A stretch of DNA of 64,000 nucleotides, from assembly GCA_009760855.2 (NCBI GenBank), contig WPIO01000033.1:387001-451000 (forward strand). The letters run 5' to 3'. Below, piece after piece: positions 25,801 through 35,674 of the stretch. The position numbers were made by a program, and so were the translations under genes. How positions within the stretch are numbered: the first letter of the stretch is position 1; each line of letters opens with the position of its first letter. Below the pieces are notes generated by a model. The model worked only from the letters and a program-made list of their open reading frames with translations. It was not told the origin of the DNA and searched no databases. This DNA is from Cristatella mucedo. Its lineage: Eukaryota > Bryozoa > Phylactolaemata > Cristatellidae.

Positions 25801-28800
25801 TGGAAGCTGTAAGACTTCGAAACTTCTCGCTACGCAATCTTTTGTGTAGACGCTATTAGGAATTTTGGCAAGCAGGGTGCGTCCACAGCTCGCCGACATA
25901 TACACGTACATCAACACCCTCCGACTAAAGCAATTGCAGAATCGACACCTATTACCTTCCTTAAAGCATTTTCTGAGCTCTCTGCATGCGATATGGCTAC
26001 CTTAATAAGGTCTAGTAAAATAAGCTAGTCTCCTGAAGACCCTATACATTCATCTCTGTGGTCTTCACTTACAGACCAACTTAGCCCAGCCATAGCCGAG
26101 ATGTTTAATGCTTCTCTGGAAAAAGGGTTGCACCCTAGTCCTTCAAATCAGCCATGGTTAGACCGATATTTAAAAGCCTGGATTGGATACAGAGGTCCTT
26201 GCAAACTATCGCCCAGTTTCCATTATTTCTTTTTTTGTCAAAGATTTTTGAAAAAAATTGTCGATAAGCAGCTGGTAGCTAACATTTATCAGATAAAAGT
26301 ATCAGAACAATTCCAATCGGGTTCAAGCGGCAGCACTCCACTGAAACTGCTCTCCTCCGTGTAAACAATTACGTCCTATGCAGCAACAATGACAGGGATG
26401 TCACTGCTCTAGCTAGAACTATCAGCTGCATTCGACACATTCGATTAATAATAATACTAATAACAATAATAATAATGCACTTGATAAAGCCCCATCAGAG
26501 AACTCAATCTCTTTCGAGGCGCTTTACATCTGCTGCAAAGGGAGACGTAATTGAATGGTGTGTAATAACCAGCTCGATAAACAATACGAATAACATGGTT
26601 AGGGGTGACATGCACAGGGTCAGCATGCAAATGTGGTTAGTGGCAGCATGCACAGTGTCAGCACGCATAAGGACATCAAGGACAAATCACAGGGACCCAC
26701 TAAATGCTGTCCTATATAGGTGTGTTTTAAGCTCTCTTTAAATGTGGTCAAGTCAGGGGATGTTCTGACGCAAGTCGGGAGGGAGTTCCAGGCTTTGGGA
26801 GCATACAAACTAAATGTACGGTATCCAAAGGATTTGAGGTTTGTATGAGGTATTGGTAGACTGTTGGATTCCGAAAAGTGGGTGGTACGATGCTTGGCCT
26901 GGTGGGGGAGTAGATCTAAGAGATAGGCTGGAGCCAAAGAATGAAGTGACCTAAAAGTGAGCAACAAAAGAACGATTAATCACTATGTCCTACTTGAACG
27001 ATCGAGAACAACGATCGGTCTGGCAGACGAGGCACTGGCGTGGTTTAACTTGTTCTTGTAAGGTCATGTTCAATCCGTGTCGTGTGGGGGTCAGGTCTCA
27101 TCCACCAGAACAGTCACCTGTGGAGTCTCTCAAGGGTCTGTCCTCGGTCAGCTTCTGTTCTCCATTTATATTCAACCTCTGGGAAAACTTATTCAGGCCC
27201 ATGGAATAGGACATCACTTTTATGCTGACGATACTCAGCGGCATTTGTCATTCAAACCGTCGGAATCTGCTGCAGCAACTGATAAACTGCATGCCTGCCT
27301 TGCCAACATTCGATCCCGGATGTCGGAAAATTTCTAGTAAAATAAATGACAATACCACTGAATAAATGTAAATGACAATAAAACCGAACTGCTGCTCCTT
27401 GGACACACTGAGCATGTGGCTGGACTAAAAGGCTTTGCTCTTCTTATAGGTGATGTTGTGTCACCATCTCCAAGTGCTCGGAGTTTAGGTATCGTTTACG
27501 ACAGCTGTCTAAATTTTGAAAGCTTCGGTAAGGATACTGCTTTCACAGCTAGCCGTCAAGTCTGATCCATAGCTAAGATTAGAACCTGTCTTCCACAGTC
27601 GCTCCTTAGTCTAAGTCTTAGTCTAGCCTAGATTATTGAAATTCCCTTTTGACAGGGCTACCCAAAAATACACTGGGCCATTGGCAATGAATGTGGCAGC
27701 AAGGCTAGTTTGGAAATCCCGGAGGTTTGACCAAGTGTCTCCTTTGCTAAAAGAACTAGGATGGCTGCCGGTTGATCAATGGATACAGAGCAAAGTTCTT
27801 GCGCTGACCCACATGGCCCGCCATGGCTTGGCTCCTCCATACCTAGCTGAGCTGCTCCAACAATTGCAGCCTCCTCTTGCCCTCAGGTCCTGTATGGACA
27901 ATAAATTAGCTGTTCCCTTCTTCAGGTTAAAAACCGTCGACAAGAGAAGCTTTTGCTCTGCAGGTCCTAGACTGTGGAACTCGCTTCATGATTCTTACGA
28001 AAAGACAACTACTCTCCTGCTGCCGACTATGATGCATCCTTTCCAGGCGTCCTGAGCTGATACTTCCATGTTACTCACTACCTCAACTGCTCTCCTGACT
28101 CTGCTATGCTTCTCATTTTCTCTTTGTTGCGTGAGATGAAGTCTGTTGGCTACCGAATGCTGCTATGGCTGTGAGTGCGCTATACAAAACTCTCCCGTGT
28201 AGCATCCATATAGTCTTTGTGATTTACAGACGGATATACATTACATTACATAGACACACACATAAACTCTCCTCGCTCGCTCACTCTATCTCTCTCTCTA
28301 GGCTGGAGCCAAATAAGAGGGAGCTAGAAGTGAGTGACAGAACTTTGAAGTCGTTGCGTTGTTTGCTTCACTGGAAGCCAGTGCAGGTCAGCTAGAAGAT
28401 AGGTACTACACTGACGGCAGCTACATAATCTTTAATCGATGCCAGCTGTGGCTGCATCTGATCCGGACTATCGGATCAACATACCGTGACCTGTAAGGTC
28501 TCGAAGGTCATTGCATGTACTAGCAGAAAGCTTATAAGTGAGGATATAATGCAGAAAAGGCACACCAGTCACAGCGACTTGCATCGAGTTATCAAGTTCA
28601 AGCTATATAATATTAAATGATACATTATAGCGGTCCATAAACTGAACAGCAAGCTACAAGTTGCACGCAGGAGGCATGCCCACGTTAAAAAGGATGACTG
28701 GAACCGTGTTATGTGGACAGATGAAAGCAAGTCTGCGCTCTTCACGAGCAATTAAAGGTAGAACGTTTGTTAGTACCAGTAAAGACTAAGAATATTAGCC

Positions 28801-29449
28801 AGAGTATCTACAGCTTACAGTTAAAAACAGTAAATCTCTGTGCTCGTCTGGAATTAATTAAGTTATTTAGGGGCCCCTGGCACAACAAACATGGCCTTAC
28901 TATCCAAGATGACTTGAAGCAATTGGGAGAGCTCGGCGGGCTGCCAAGTCATAGGTGAGACAACTGGTAGCAACATGACGACCTAAAAGATATCTAGAAG
29001 CTACAAATCAATCTTACCAGCAGCTACTGGATGCGAGGGCTCGTGCATTCTGCAGCCCAACGTCTCATGCCAGATTAATCAAGACATGTTGGTAAATACT
29101 ACAGTTTACACAACAAAGAAGCTGCACTAAAAGGCTCTTATAATACAGTAACTGTATAGAATAACATATTTCTATCGCTTACACACTGAAAATCAGACCC
29201 TTGGCTTACCCAATTCGAGTGTAATGTCTTTAAGTGTGAGCGCGCGCGTGAGTTTTTGCAAAAGCCAGAGGGGGAGAGCAGCTGGCGGGAACTGAACTTA
29301 CCTAATACAGCTTCGTGATCGTAGTCGGCATTGTGACTACCATCTGAAGCGTAGTGTCCTTCGTGCCCGTGGCTGCCGTGCTCTACGAACTCCGGTTCGG
29401 CGAGCGCGACAAGAAAGAGCGCCGCAATCGGAAGAACCGATGCCAACAT
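17845..29449 (-). CDS. CALU/RCN: Reticulocalbin/calumenin-type (CREC) six-EF-hand protein, five exons
   Basis: Exons on the minus strand are 29449-29302, 25644-25497, 23941-23773, 23223-23028 and 18122-17845. Every junction is GT-AG with matching phase (1, 2, 0, 1), giving 312 residues, close to human calumenin (315). Residues 1-18 form a signal peptide ending around FLVALAEP. A histidine-rich stretch and HNADYDHEAVLG follow, as in the CREC family. Six EF-hand loops start at residues 78 (DINGDG), 114 (DGDGDG), 168 (DLNGDE), 205 (DKNKDG), 240 (DRNKDG) and 276 (DTNKDD). The C-terminus GSEATDYGNHLRKDEL ends in KDEL, the ER retrieval signal. Known family members are low-affinity calcium-binding proteins of the ER and secretory pathway. 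HLRKDEL fits reticulocalbin better than calumenin (HDEF), so orthology within CREC is uncertain. Introns hold a LINE-A copy, SINE-1 and Tc1 debris. Confidence 0.95.
18640..21755 (+). mobile_element. Near-complete LINE-A (CR1/L2-like non-LTR retrotransposon)
   Basis: An endonuclease domain starts near 18748 (FCLLNVRSLKTK) with LLTETW at 18831, GDFNIH near 19156 and SDHCSV near 19346. A reverse transcriptase follows with [18 protein letters not shown] and YADD, then a C-terminal tail with NMAARLVF and LWKSLPQF. The 3' end is GTGGAGTTACTGACGGAG followed by an A-rich tail. Two one-base frameshifts (about 19100 and 19600) split the single EN-RT reading frame, so this copy is not intact, but it is the best-preserved in the window. 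There is no RNase H domain or LTR. The 5' boundary is uncertain. It sits in intron 4 of the CREC gene, opposite to transcription. Confidence 0.9.
19602..21698 (+). CDS. Reverse transcriptase part of LINE-A
   Basis: A 698-codon open frame. The frame opens at 19602 by a one-base shift from the endonuclease frame; the first in-frame ATG is at 19635. Landmarks: [16 protein letters not shown] for the first RT motifs, GVPQGSVLGP at residues 337-346, catalytic YADD at 370-373 (FYADDTQLYLSF), and thumb and C-terminal segments ending in AIQNSPV. The RT copies the element's RNA at a nicked chromosomal site. The frame is intact across the RT core, so a change of the endonuclease frame is the only visible defect. 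Confidence 0.9.
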   Translation: MLSIYKKKLLKMRRVKRRLERRFKKSGSEADLVNFKDFLRVYTRKLKKARASFFIRKLNSCQSDTKQIYKTVYHLLANAVRSDSPDIKGSAKKFLAFFTEKIVHIRASIKPPPTKAIAVPQPVTFLKRFSDVSACDVAALIRSSKKSSSPEDPIPSSLWSSLADQLSPAITKIFNASLGKEVVPKSFKSAIVRPILKKPGLDTEVIANYRPVSLLPFLSKILEKMVAKQLVEHIENNGMSETFQSGFKRQHSTETALLRVNNDILRGNDDGNVTALALLDLSAAFDTIDHEVLLERLRTTIGLADEALAWFKSYLSDRVQSVSCGGQVSDMRRVTCGVPQGSVLGPLLFSIYTQPLGKVIKAHGIGYHFYADDTQLYLSFKPSESAAATEKLNACLADIRSWMSENFLKLNDDKTELLLIGHPKRVARLKGFAVLIGDAIVRPSPRARNLGVVFDSCLNFKSFIQKTASTASHHIRSLSKIRSCLPQWLVKNLTSSLVLSWLDYCNSPLAGLPKKAIMPLQRTMNMAARLVFKSQRFEHVSPLLKELGWLPVEQRIQSKVLTLTHKARHGLAPSYLAELLHQFQPLCALRSCVDNKLAVPFLCLKTVGDRSFSSAGPRLWKSLPQFLRNDIYSSTADYGTSFSAVLNCYFYATHYLNCSPNSAMLPTFFLLREKKSVGYRMRTESRLGCEFAIQNSPV
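21756..22743. other. Intronic, no recognisable feature
   Basis: Intron 4 of the CREC gene downstream of the LINE-A insertion. AT-rich with no coding or repeat signature that I recognise. Confidence 0.4.
22744..22801. repeat. (TG)n microsatellite
   Basis: About 29 uninterrupted TG units followed by TGCGCGTG. It creates spurious His-Thr or Cys-Val runs in translation. Intron of the CREC gene. Confidence 0.95.
22900..22985 (+). mobile_element. Short LINE-B 3' tail
   Basis: Terminal hairpin region AAAGTGCCTAGAAAGTGATT with GTTCTCGAAGGATGCTATAC and a (TTATTA)n tail, immediately upstream of exon 4 of the minus-strand CREC gene (in its genomic 3' flank). Severely 5'-truncated. Confidence 0.7.
23348..23505 (+). 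mobile_element. SINE-1, best-preserved tRNA-derived copy
   Basis: The tRNA-like head has an A box (TAGCTCAGGAGG, 23360-23371) and a B box (GGTTCAAATCC, 23404-23414) at pol III spacing. The body reads ATCCTTTATTGCC, then GATAGCCGTTAAGGCTCTTC, and the 3' end is GAGGCTGTTAAATCAGCT. No cloverleaf closes properly, so this is a SINE and not a working tRNA gene. It lies in intron 3 of the CREC gene. Confidence 0.85.
24575..24900 (-). mobile_element. Tc1/mariner-type transposase fragment
   Basis: On the minus strand, two frames give NDLKHASRSEKYFSKNP and then PDLNPIEHLWDGIDRQ, the C-terminal DDE-transposase signature of Tc1-like elements. A frameshift separates the two parts and no terminal inverted repeats are visible. 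Decayed, inside intron 2 of the CREC gene. Confidence 0.8.
24901..25490. other. Intronic, no recognisable feature
   Basis: Overlapping short frames on both strands without recognisable motifs, between the Tc1 fragment and exon 2 of the CREC gene. Confidence 0.35.
25915..26449 (+). mobile_element. LINE-A, 5' segment split by a LINE-B insertion
   Basis: Matches LINE-A from the linker after the endonuclease (PPTKAIA) through the first RT motifs to the AAFDTI region. Stops and frameshifts are frequent. It ends at CGATTAAT, where LINE-B begins; the same LINE-A copy resumes at 26973. Confidence 0.85.
26450..26972 (-). mobile_element. LINE-B inserted into LINE-A, with target-site duplication
   Basis: Read on the minus strand: C-terminal LINE-B coding (TFRSLHSLAPAYLLDLL, APKAWNSLPTCVRTSP), the 3' untranslated block, the terminal hairpin, and a (TTA)n tail whose complement abuts the LINE-A target at 26450. 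The 8-bp sequence CGATTAAT occurs at both edges (26442-26449 and 26973-26980). A 5'-truncated insertion by target-primed reverse transcription. Confidence 0.9.
26973..28250 (+). mobile_element. LINE-A, 3' segment after the LINE-B insertion
   Basis: Continues the interrupted LINE-A copy from LLERL (CTTGAACGATCGAGAACAAC) through YADDT, the C-terminal domain (NVAARLVWKSRRF, GLAPPYLAELL) and the ATTAC-type 3' end near 28240. Multiple frameshifts; not functional. Confidence 0.88.
28300..28400 (-). mobile_element. LINE-B fragment
   Basis: Antisense piece of the LINE-B C-terminal coding region: AGGCTGGAGCCAAATAAG and CTGGAAGCCAGTGCAGGTC, preceded by a CT-rich run. No tail is visible. Confidence 0.6.
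28550..28757 (+). mobile_element. Tc1-like transposase fragment
   Basis: The frame KLNSKLQVARRRHAHVKKDD and WNRVMWTDESKSALF matches the Tc1 transposase segment around the first catalytic aspartate (WTDES). Bounded by stops and without visible terminal repeats. A decayed fragment in intron 1 of the CREC gene. Confidence 0.75.
28758..29300. other. Intron 1 of the CREC gene next to exon 1
   Basis: No coding or repeat feature that I can name apart from a possible continuation of the Tc1 fragment near 28860-28960. The donor of exon 1 (GTAAGT on the minus strand) is at its right edge. Confidence 0.35.
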
Positions 29450-29946
29450 CTGCAATTTGTACAGAGCGGCCGAGCGAGTTGGGCAAAATTACCACGTCCG
29501 CTGGAAAACGCAAAGGCTGAGCGCCATATTTATACCCAGGCTAAGCGAGACCTTACCTTACGCAACCACAAAAAAGTGACGCGAGCAGATGGGTACACGC
29601 AACTCAAGCGAATTGGCGCGTCGCGGGTACGCTGCGCTAGCGGACGACGGTCCACTCACAGCCGCAGCAGGCTTACTACACGTCTGGTGGGCAGGCGACC
29701 TCCCCCCACCCCGTGCTACCGGCGTCTCTCGTCACACGTGTTGGTTGTGGAGCGAATGTCTGGGTTAATTTGGTAGATATTTTGAAAGAATATTCTTAGG
29801 TGAGCTAAGCTGCAGTTTTGAGCCGCGATTAACCGAGCGCTGTGCAACAACCTTCACCCCTTGCCTGCGGTTTTCCGCGGCTAAGCTCGTTGGCGGCGTG
29901 GGTCTCGCGCCTGCCCTGGAGTTACGCTTATCCTGCTCGATTGCTG
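29450..29946. promoter_or_regulatory. Putative bidirectional promoter, CREC gene and C8orf76 homologue
   Basis: Only 497 bases separate the minus-strand ATG at 29449 from the plus-strand ATG at 29947. The stretch is CpG-rich in its right half and has no repeat insertions, in contrast to the introns on each side. A shared divergent promoter is an inference from spacing. I see no decisive TATA element. Confidence 0.55.
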
Positions 29947-31175
29947 ATGGAACTTGGCTTAGGCTTTGACGACGAGGACATTGTGGAGCAAAAGCAGCCG
30001 AAGCGAGTGGCTCAAAGTGCGAGCGCATTTGTTCCTAAGACAGCGGAGCCTCGCGTAAGTTTATATGCCCTGGCCGATCGACTCGCGGCCGGTAATCAAG
30101 AGTAAATAAGCCGACCGTTGCTTTAGGAGTTTTCTTTACTTACTGCGCGCAGCTTTTAGTCGACCGCTTTTTTGGATTGTGCCGTTGTAGCCGGTGCGGT
30201 TTTGTCGCGAGCTCGCTACCGCTGGCTTGCTCATTCTTTTCTCATTCGTGAGAGCTGCCCCTGTTTGCTCGGTGTATGCCCCTCTGTTTGACGCGGCCGC
30301 CGCATGCCGGCCGATAACGTGTAACGAGCGCGTCTGTCGTGCGATTTTGGGCGGTTGCGTTTGCCATTGACGCTGCCGCCACACGCTGGCCGCCCTCGCT
30401 CGGCCGGCGCCGCTGGCGAGTGTAGCGAGTGCGTCTCTCGTGAGATGTTGAGCTGCTGCGTTTGCCATTCACGCGCTCGAGCAGCCACAGCTAGCGCTAG
30501 CGAGCTGGTATGCGAAGCGAGGGATGAGACGGGTGTCCAAAAGCTGGCTCGATCGAGCGCCCGCTCGTCGCCCGAAACGCTGATAGGCTAGCTTCGGGGC
30601 TGCTTCTGCTGCCTGCGGAAAACCGGTCACAAAATTGACCGTGTATTGTATTGATCATTTACGCGTGCCTGCCGTGGAGTTCGAAACGCATCGCGAAACG
30701 CCACCGGCACGAGTTTGTGCTATTTTTTGCAGTGGTTTATCGACGCCGCGACCGACGATGCGTTCGAGAAAGCACAGGTTCACAAATTCAAGGGAGACTA
30801 CTATTACCTATTGCGTCAGTACGATACCTCACTCCGAGAGTATGAATGTCAGCTAGGTATGCCAGCCGTTCTATGCTTGATGTCTATTTTGTGTATTTGG
30901 GTATGTCGGCTCTCTCATTTTTTTGATTGTACATAACCCGAGGGACGGGATAGCAAATATTACTTCCATTGTACCAGGTATTCACTCAGTTGGCGTGTGC
31001 ATGCCAATTCTAAGCTCACCAGATAGTCAGAGAGTAGGAAAACATGATCGAGTCCAGCACTAATGGACAGAATCACGAGAGATGGAAGAAAAAGGATATG
31101 CTAGTAAAAGGGATGTGAGAAGGGGAAAAGATAGCTGGCTGCAATTAAGAGGAGAGAAACAATGGAGATGAGAGA

Positions 31176-31218
<43 letters not shown>

Positions 31219-34200
31219 AATTGGGAGGTAAAACAATAAAATGAGTGTCAGCTGATTCAGCAGGATCATTTATATAGCAGATGAGCCATTGTGGCTGCCA
31301 TCCTGCTTGAAGCAGGCAGTGAAGGATTGCCAGCTGCAGTGGAATCCATGACTTGGGTGGTCAAGTGTGGGAAGTTTCGCTGGCACATTCTCATTTTATG
31401 ATCGGTTTTGAATCGTAGGATCATCACGGCCTTCAGTTTGTATGCTCCCAAAGACTGAAATGCCTTACCGACTAACGTCACTCCCCCATCTTGACGACTT
31501 CAAAAAGTAGCTAAAAGCCCACTTGGTCCTAAGCATTTGCACGATCCCTGTGAGCTGTAATTTGTTTGTATATGCTTGGTGACACTGTACATGTATTTGC
31601 TAGCCAGTTGATATTCTAGCTTTCAAACATTTAAAATGCCTGCAAATAGATTTAATTCTAGTGTGCTTTACAAATGACATTATTATTGTCACGAGTTTAT
31701 CATACGGTACAGTGGTATACTCTCAAATTCTTTGTTTTAGAGCTGCTACCTAAGAAGAATGTCGTCTGCCGGTGGGAAGCACTGGAAAGTATTTGCCGTT
31801 GTCACATTTTACTTGGCCGTGCTGCAGAAAGTTTGGTTGTGGCCCACACACTGGTAATCTCATTGTCCTTAAATTGATGTTGCTTTTGGATCAATCTTCA
31901 TTTTCATTGACCCTAAGTTTATTCTGTGTTTTTAGATGGATCTTGCAAGGAATGCCGACCACAAGTGCATTGCACTGCAAGTCCAGGCGTCTGCACTTGA
32001 ATGTGCTGGAAAAACTGCTGGTTAGTTGTTTTTATCTGGTTACCTAACAAACCTAAGCTCATGTGTACCTGGGGTGTGCTTGCATCCTAAGGATATGCAT
32101 AAGCTACCCCCTCCTTGGATAGCATAGTTACTACCGTTTTGTGTTGATTTGCTCTTTGTCAGTAAATTCATTTTCTACCGCGTATTTCTTAACGAATTAA
32201 GTCTCTATTCGGTGCTAAGAACTCATTCTCAGCTATATACAGCAGTGTTTGCCTGTTCTCTACTGCAAAATTACTGATACCCCCAGGCTGTGGTTTATAT
32301 TTTGCTGAGATGCCGAACCGCTGCTAGCATTGGCTGCTGAAAGAGCCGCATCTACTTATATGTAGTGCCACTATGTGTATCTCTGCTTGTTTGTTGCATT
32401 GTAAAGCTGTCAAGTCTCTTTGGCTGTTAAGCTTTCGAGGTGCTTATAATAATAATAATAATAATAATAATAGGGTCTTCACCCCCCCAAGCAGCTGTCG
32501 GTTCATAATTGGTATCCAACTGTGTGCATCTCAAGCAAAAAAAAAAGTGAGAAGCATAGCTGATTTAGGACCATTAATGGAGCTAAGCAGCAAAGAGATA
32601 ACAGCCCCAGAGTTTTAGCATTGAGGAAAAGTGCTTGAACTTCACGACCCTGATCGTGGGTTCAAGTCCTGAAGGCTAATTTCTTATTGCCCTGTCCTAG
32701 CCGGTCATATCCTCTGCCACTATGCAAACAAGGGTGTTGAATCAGCCTACCATTCCTTTAATTGGCAGGAAACTAACTTGCTGAATTGAGCTGATCGTTG
32801 CCCTAGCAAGTGCAAGACTTGTTAACCCAGAAGTCCTGGCTGCCTTCTAATGAAACAAATGGTCTTCTAATTCATGACCCCTGTTAGGATCTGGGGAGTC
32901 CAATATGCAGTGTCCTGCTCGGTATGAATGAGCAAACTCGTTGCAGGCCTTGAAGAATGGAGTGAGATATTTTGCTATCGGCAGTTAGCAGGAACCAGCA
33001 CAGATTCTTTAGGAAAGAGATATGAGCTGAATCTCTTGGATATAGCGATCAATTTAGGGGCCATATTTAAGACTATACAGAGTTTGCTAGCATTTTTTTG
33101 ACCATCCTCCTAAATCTTTATAAGCTGTGCCATCAAAGATGGCACAGATTGCAAAAGCTGTAGACAATTTATCATTGGATAGAGTCCTCTAACCAACTAA
33201 AATTCCGTGCCTGTCACAAAGACCTTAGGACCAAACCCGTCACATTGTTGATAATAGTGTGTTCGTGACCATTGCCATCTGTGAGCATACATCGAGGCTT
33301 ATTTCTGTGTATGCTAGTACTTATTGGAATCATGTAATTCATGTTCTGTTGTGCTGCTATTGTGCATTTGAGTGTACCTAGGCCTGCAAACTTTATATGT
33401 TGACCGAGGTCCATACCTGGGTCTGTCATGAGCTCCCCATTTTGGCTTGTCCTCTTTGTTGAAACTGGATCGCCAAATTGATCTAAATGTATTGTCGATA
33501 TTCTCGTGGTGATCCTGATTGGTCCAAGTGGTCCAGCTGGCCCGTGTCTTTGGCAATCGATTTAGTACACCTGGCTGCAAATGCTATTGCATGCTTATCC
33601 TTCCAAAGCAGATGTGCCCTTGGTGACTAGGGTATTGTCATTTTCCAGAATGTGTTTTATGATTTATATCAAATCACCACTTCTGATCAGGACTTACTAG
33701 AGATATCGACCGTGATTTAACTCCATTGCAGCATCTATTGCTGATGATCGTGCCTGGATGGCAGCAAACTTTCTCAAATCGAATGACAACAAAACTGTCT
33801 TATTCGTCAATGCTACAACTGGTGCTTATATGAATAGGTGCCTGTATGAATCGTCATTGCTAAGTTGTGCATGTATACGTGTCTGGTTTTAGGCTAGTGC
33901 AGGCATGATTTTGATGTCATCAACGATGAGTGATAGATCCAGTATACTCATAAGCAGTGAATAATTGCGTGCGCTGAAGTGAAGAAAAGATTTAACTGAT
34001 TGAGCTGATTTAACGGCCTCATTAATATAGTAGCAGAAGAGCCTTTACGGCTATCGCCACCCTTGAATTGGTCAATAATGGATTGACCCATCCACTGCCC
34101 GGGTTGTGAAAAGCGAGTACACCTTACATCCCCCCACCCCACCCAAAGGCAAAGTACCATGCATGTATGCGTGTCTGGATTGCCAGAATACATCTCGAGG

Positions 34201-35643
34201 TTTTTCAAATGCAGTTTTAAAATTGCTTTTCATGCTTCTATTGTTGAAAGTAGACTCGGCTTGCATTGCTTTAAACTATGCGCTACCTCCGGCAGTCTAT
34301 GCTCGCATATTAGTGCTGGGTTGACATTGATCTGCTATTGCAGAGCTTGTTACAACTCTTCAGAAATTGGTGAGTCTCCACCCCCAGAATCCAAGCTTCT
34401 GGCTGCAACTGGGTGACGCATATAGCGCAATACACAAAGACTCGTCCTGTCCGGCCAGTCCGCTGCCGTCGACTTCTGGCAGTCATGTTGATGCCGGAGA
34501 CCACGGCAAACTCAAGCGAATGCATGGTGAACACCTGAATCTGGCCACACTCTCCTTCCTAAGATGCAAGTACATGAGTTTCATTGGCACTGCGCTAAGG
34601 CTTTTTCCTATGTTCAGGACGGGCCTTGACATTTGCAATTGATTTATATTTTAGGACGCCTCCGTCATGTGTTAAGAGTTGGGATAGGGCAGGTGTGTTA
34701 TGGGTTTGACTCCAGCTACATGCTTCGTTCATTTCTTATACTATGATTTATGTCCTTTTTCGACAAATACCCAAATAGTCCACAGTTTCCGTGGGACGTT
34801 GGTGCAGCAAAGGCAGTCCAACCATACCTTGACACTTATTTGTCACAGTATTTACCTTCTTTTTGGTAACCAGGGCTGTGTGAAATAGCATGATAATTGA
34901 GTTGAGCTTCTGGAATTGTTGTTTGCACGTCTTCCACAGCTGACCACCAGCAAGTCTCTATTGCTTTAAATTTCTCATTCTTTTGCTGCCAATGACGGCT
35001 GACCTTATTGTAGCTCCGGTAGCATCCTGGCTGTAAAGTGGGCAGACTGGGGGGGGGGCTGAGTTGTAGGTTAGAAAGAGCAGCTGATTTAGTATCAGCC
35101 TCATTTACATAGCAGCATTAGAACCTTGGTAGCTTTCACTCAATTATCAGCAGGTAATGAAGAATTACTGGACTCATCCCCCACGACCTGGATCGTGAGC
35201 TGCGACCACTTTACTGTTGATCTAAGACGACCACCTTACCGTTGAGCTAAGATGCTGTGACAAAACGAAGGTTGGCTGATTTGAAAGCCTCATGTCGCCT
35301 AATTAAGAAGCCTAATTATGAAGCAGAGGAAAAAGCCTTAGCAGCTTTCACCTCTTATGTAGTAGGTAAAAAGATTCGCTTACTGCAAAACTCACGGCCT
35401 TGCTTGTGAAGTACTAACCTTGTTCCCAGGTTAAGGCCGCCACCAGGATTTAGCCAGTACGGTTCGACCTTGACCCTGATGTGAAGACGGCTGGAATGTG
35501 GAGTTGGTTAGCCACTATAGTTGTTATACTCCTGGATCGACTCAGAGGTATCCCAGGTCTACTTGCTCCTTTACATGTATGGGTGCACATGCACATGCTA
35601 ATAATACCGACCACGTTACTAAGGGCGTCTGCAGAATACTAGC

Positions 35644-35674
<31 letters not shown>

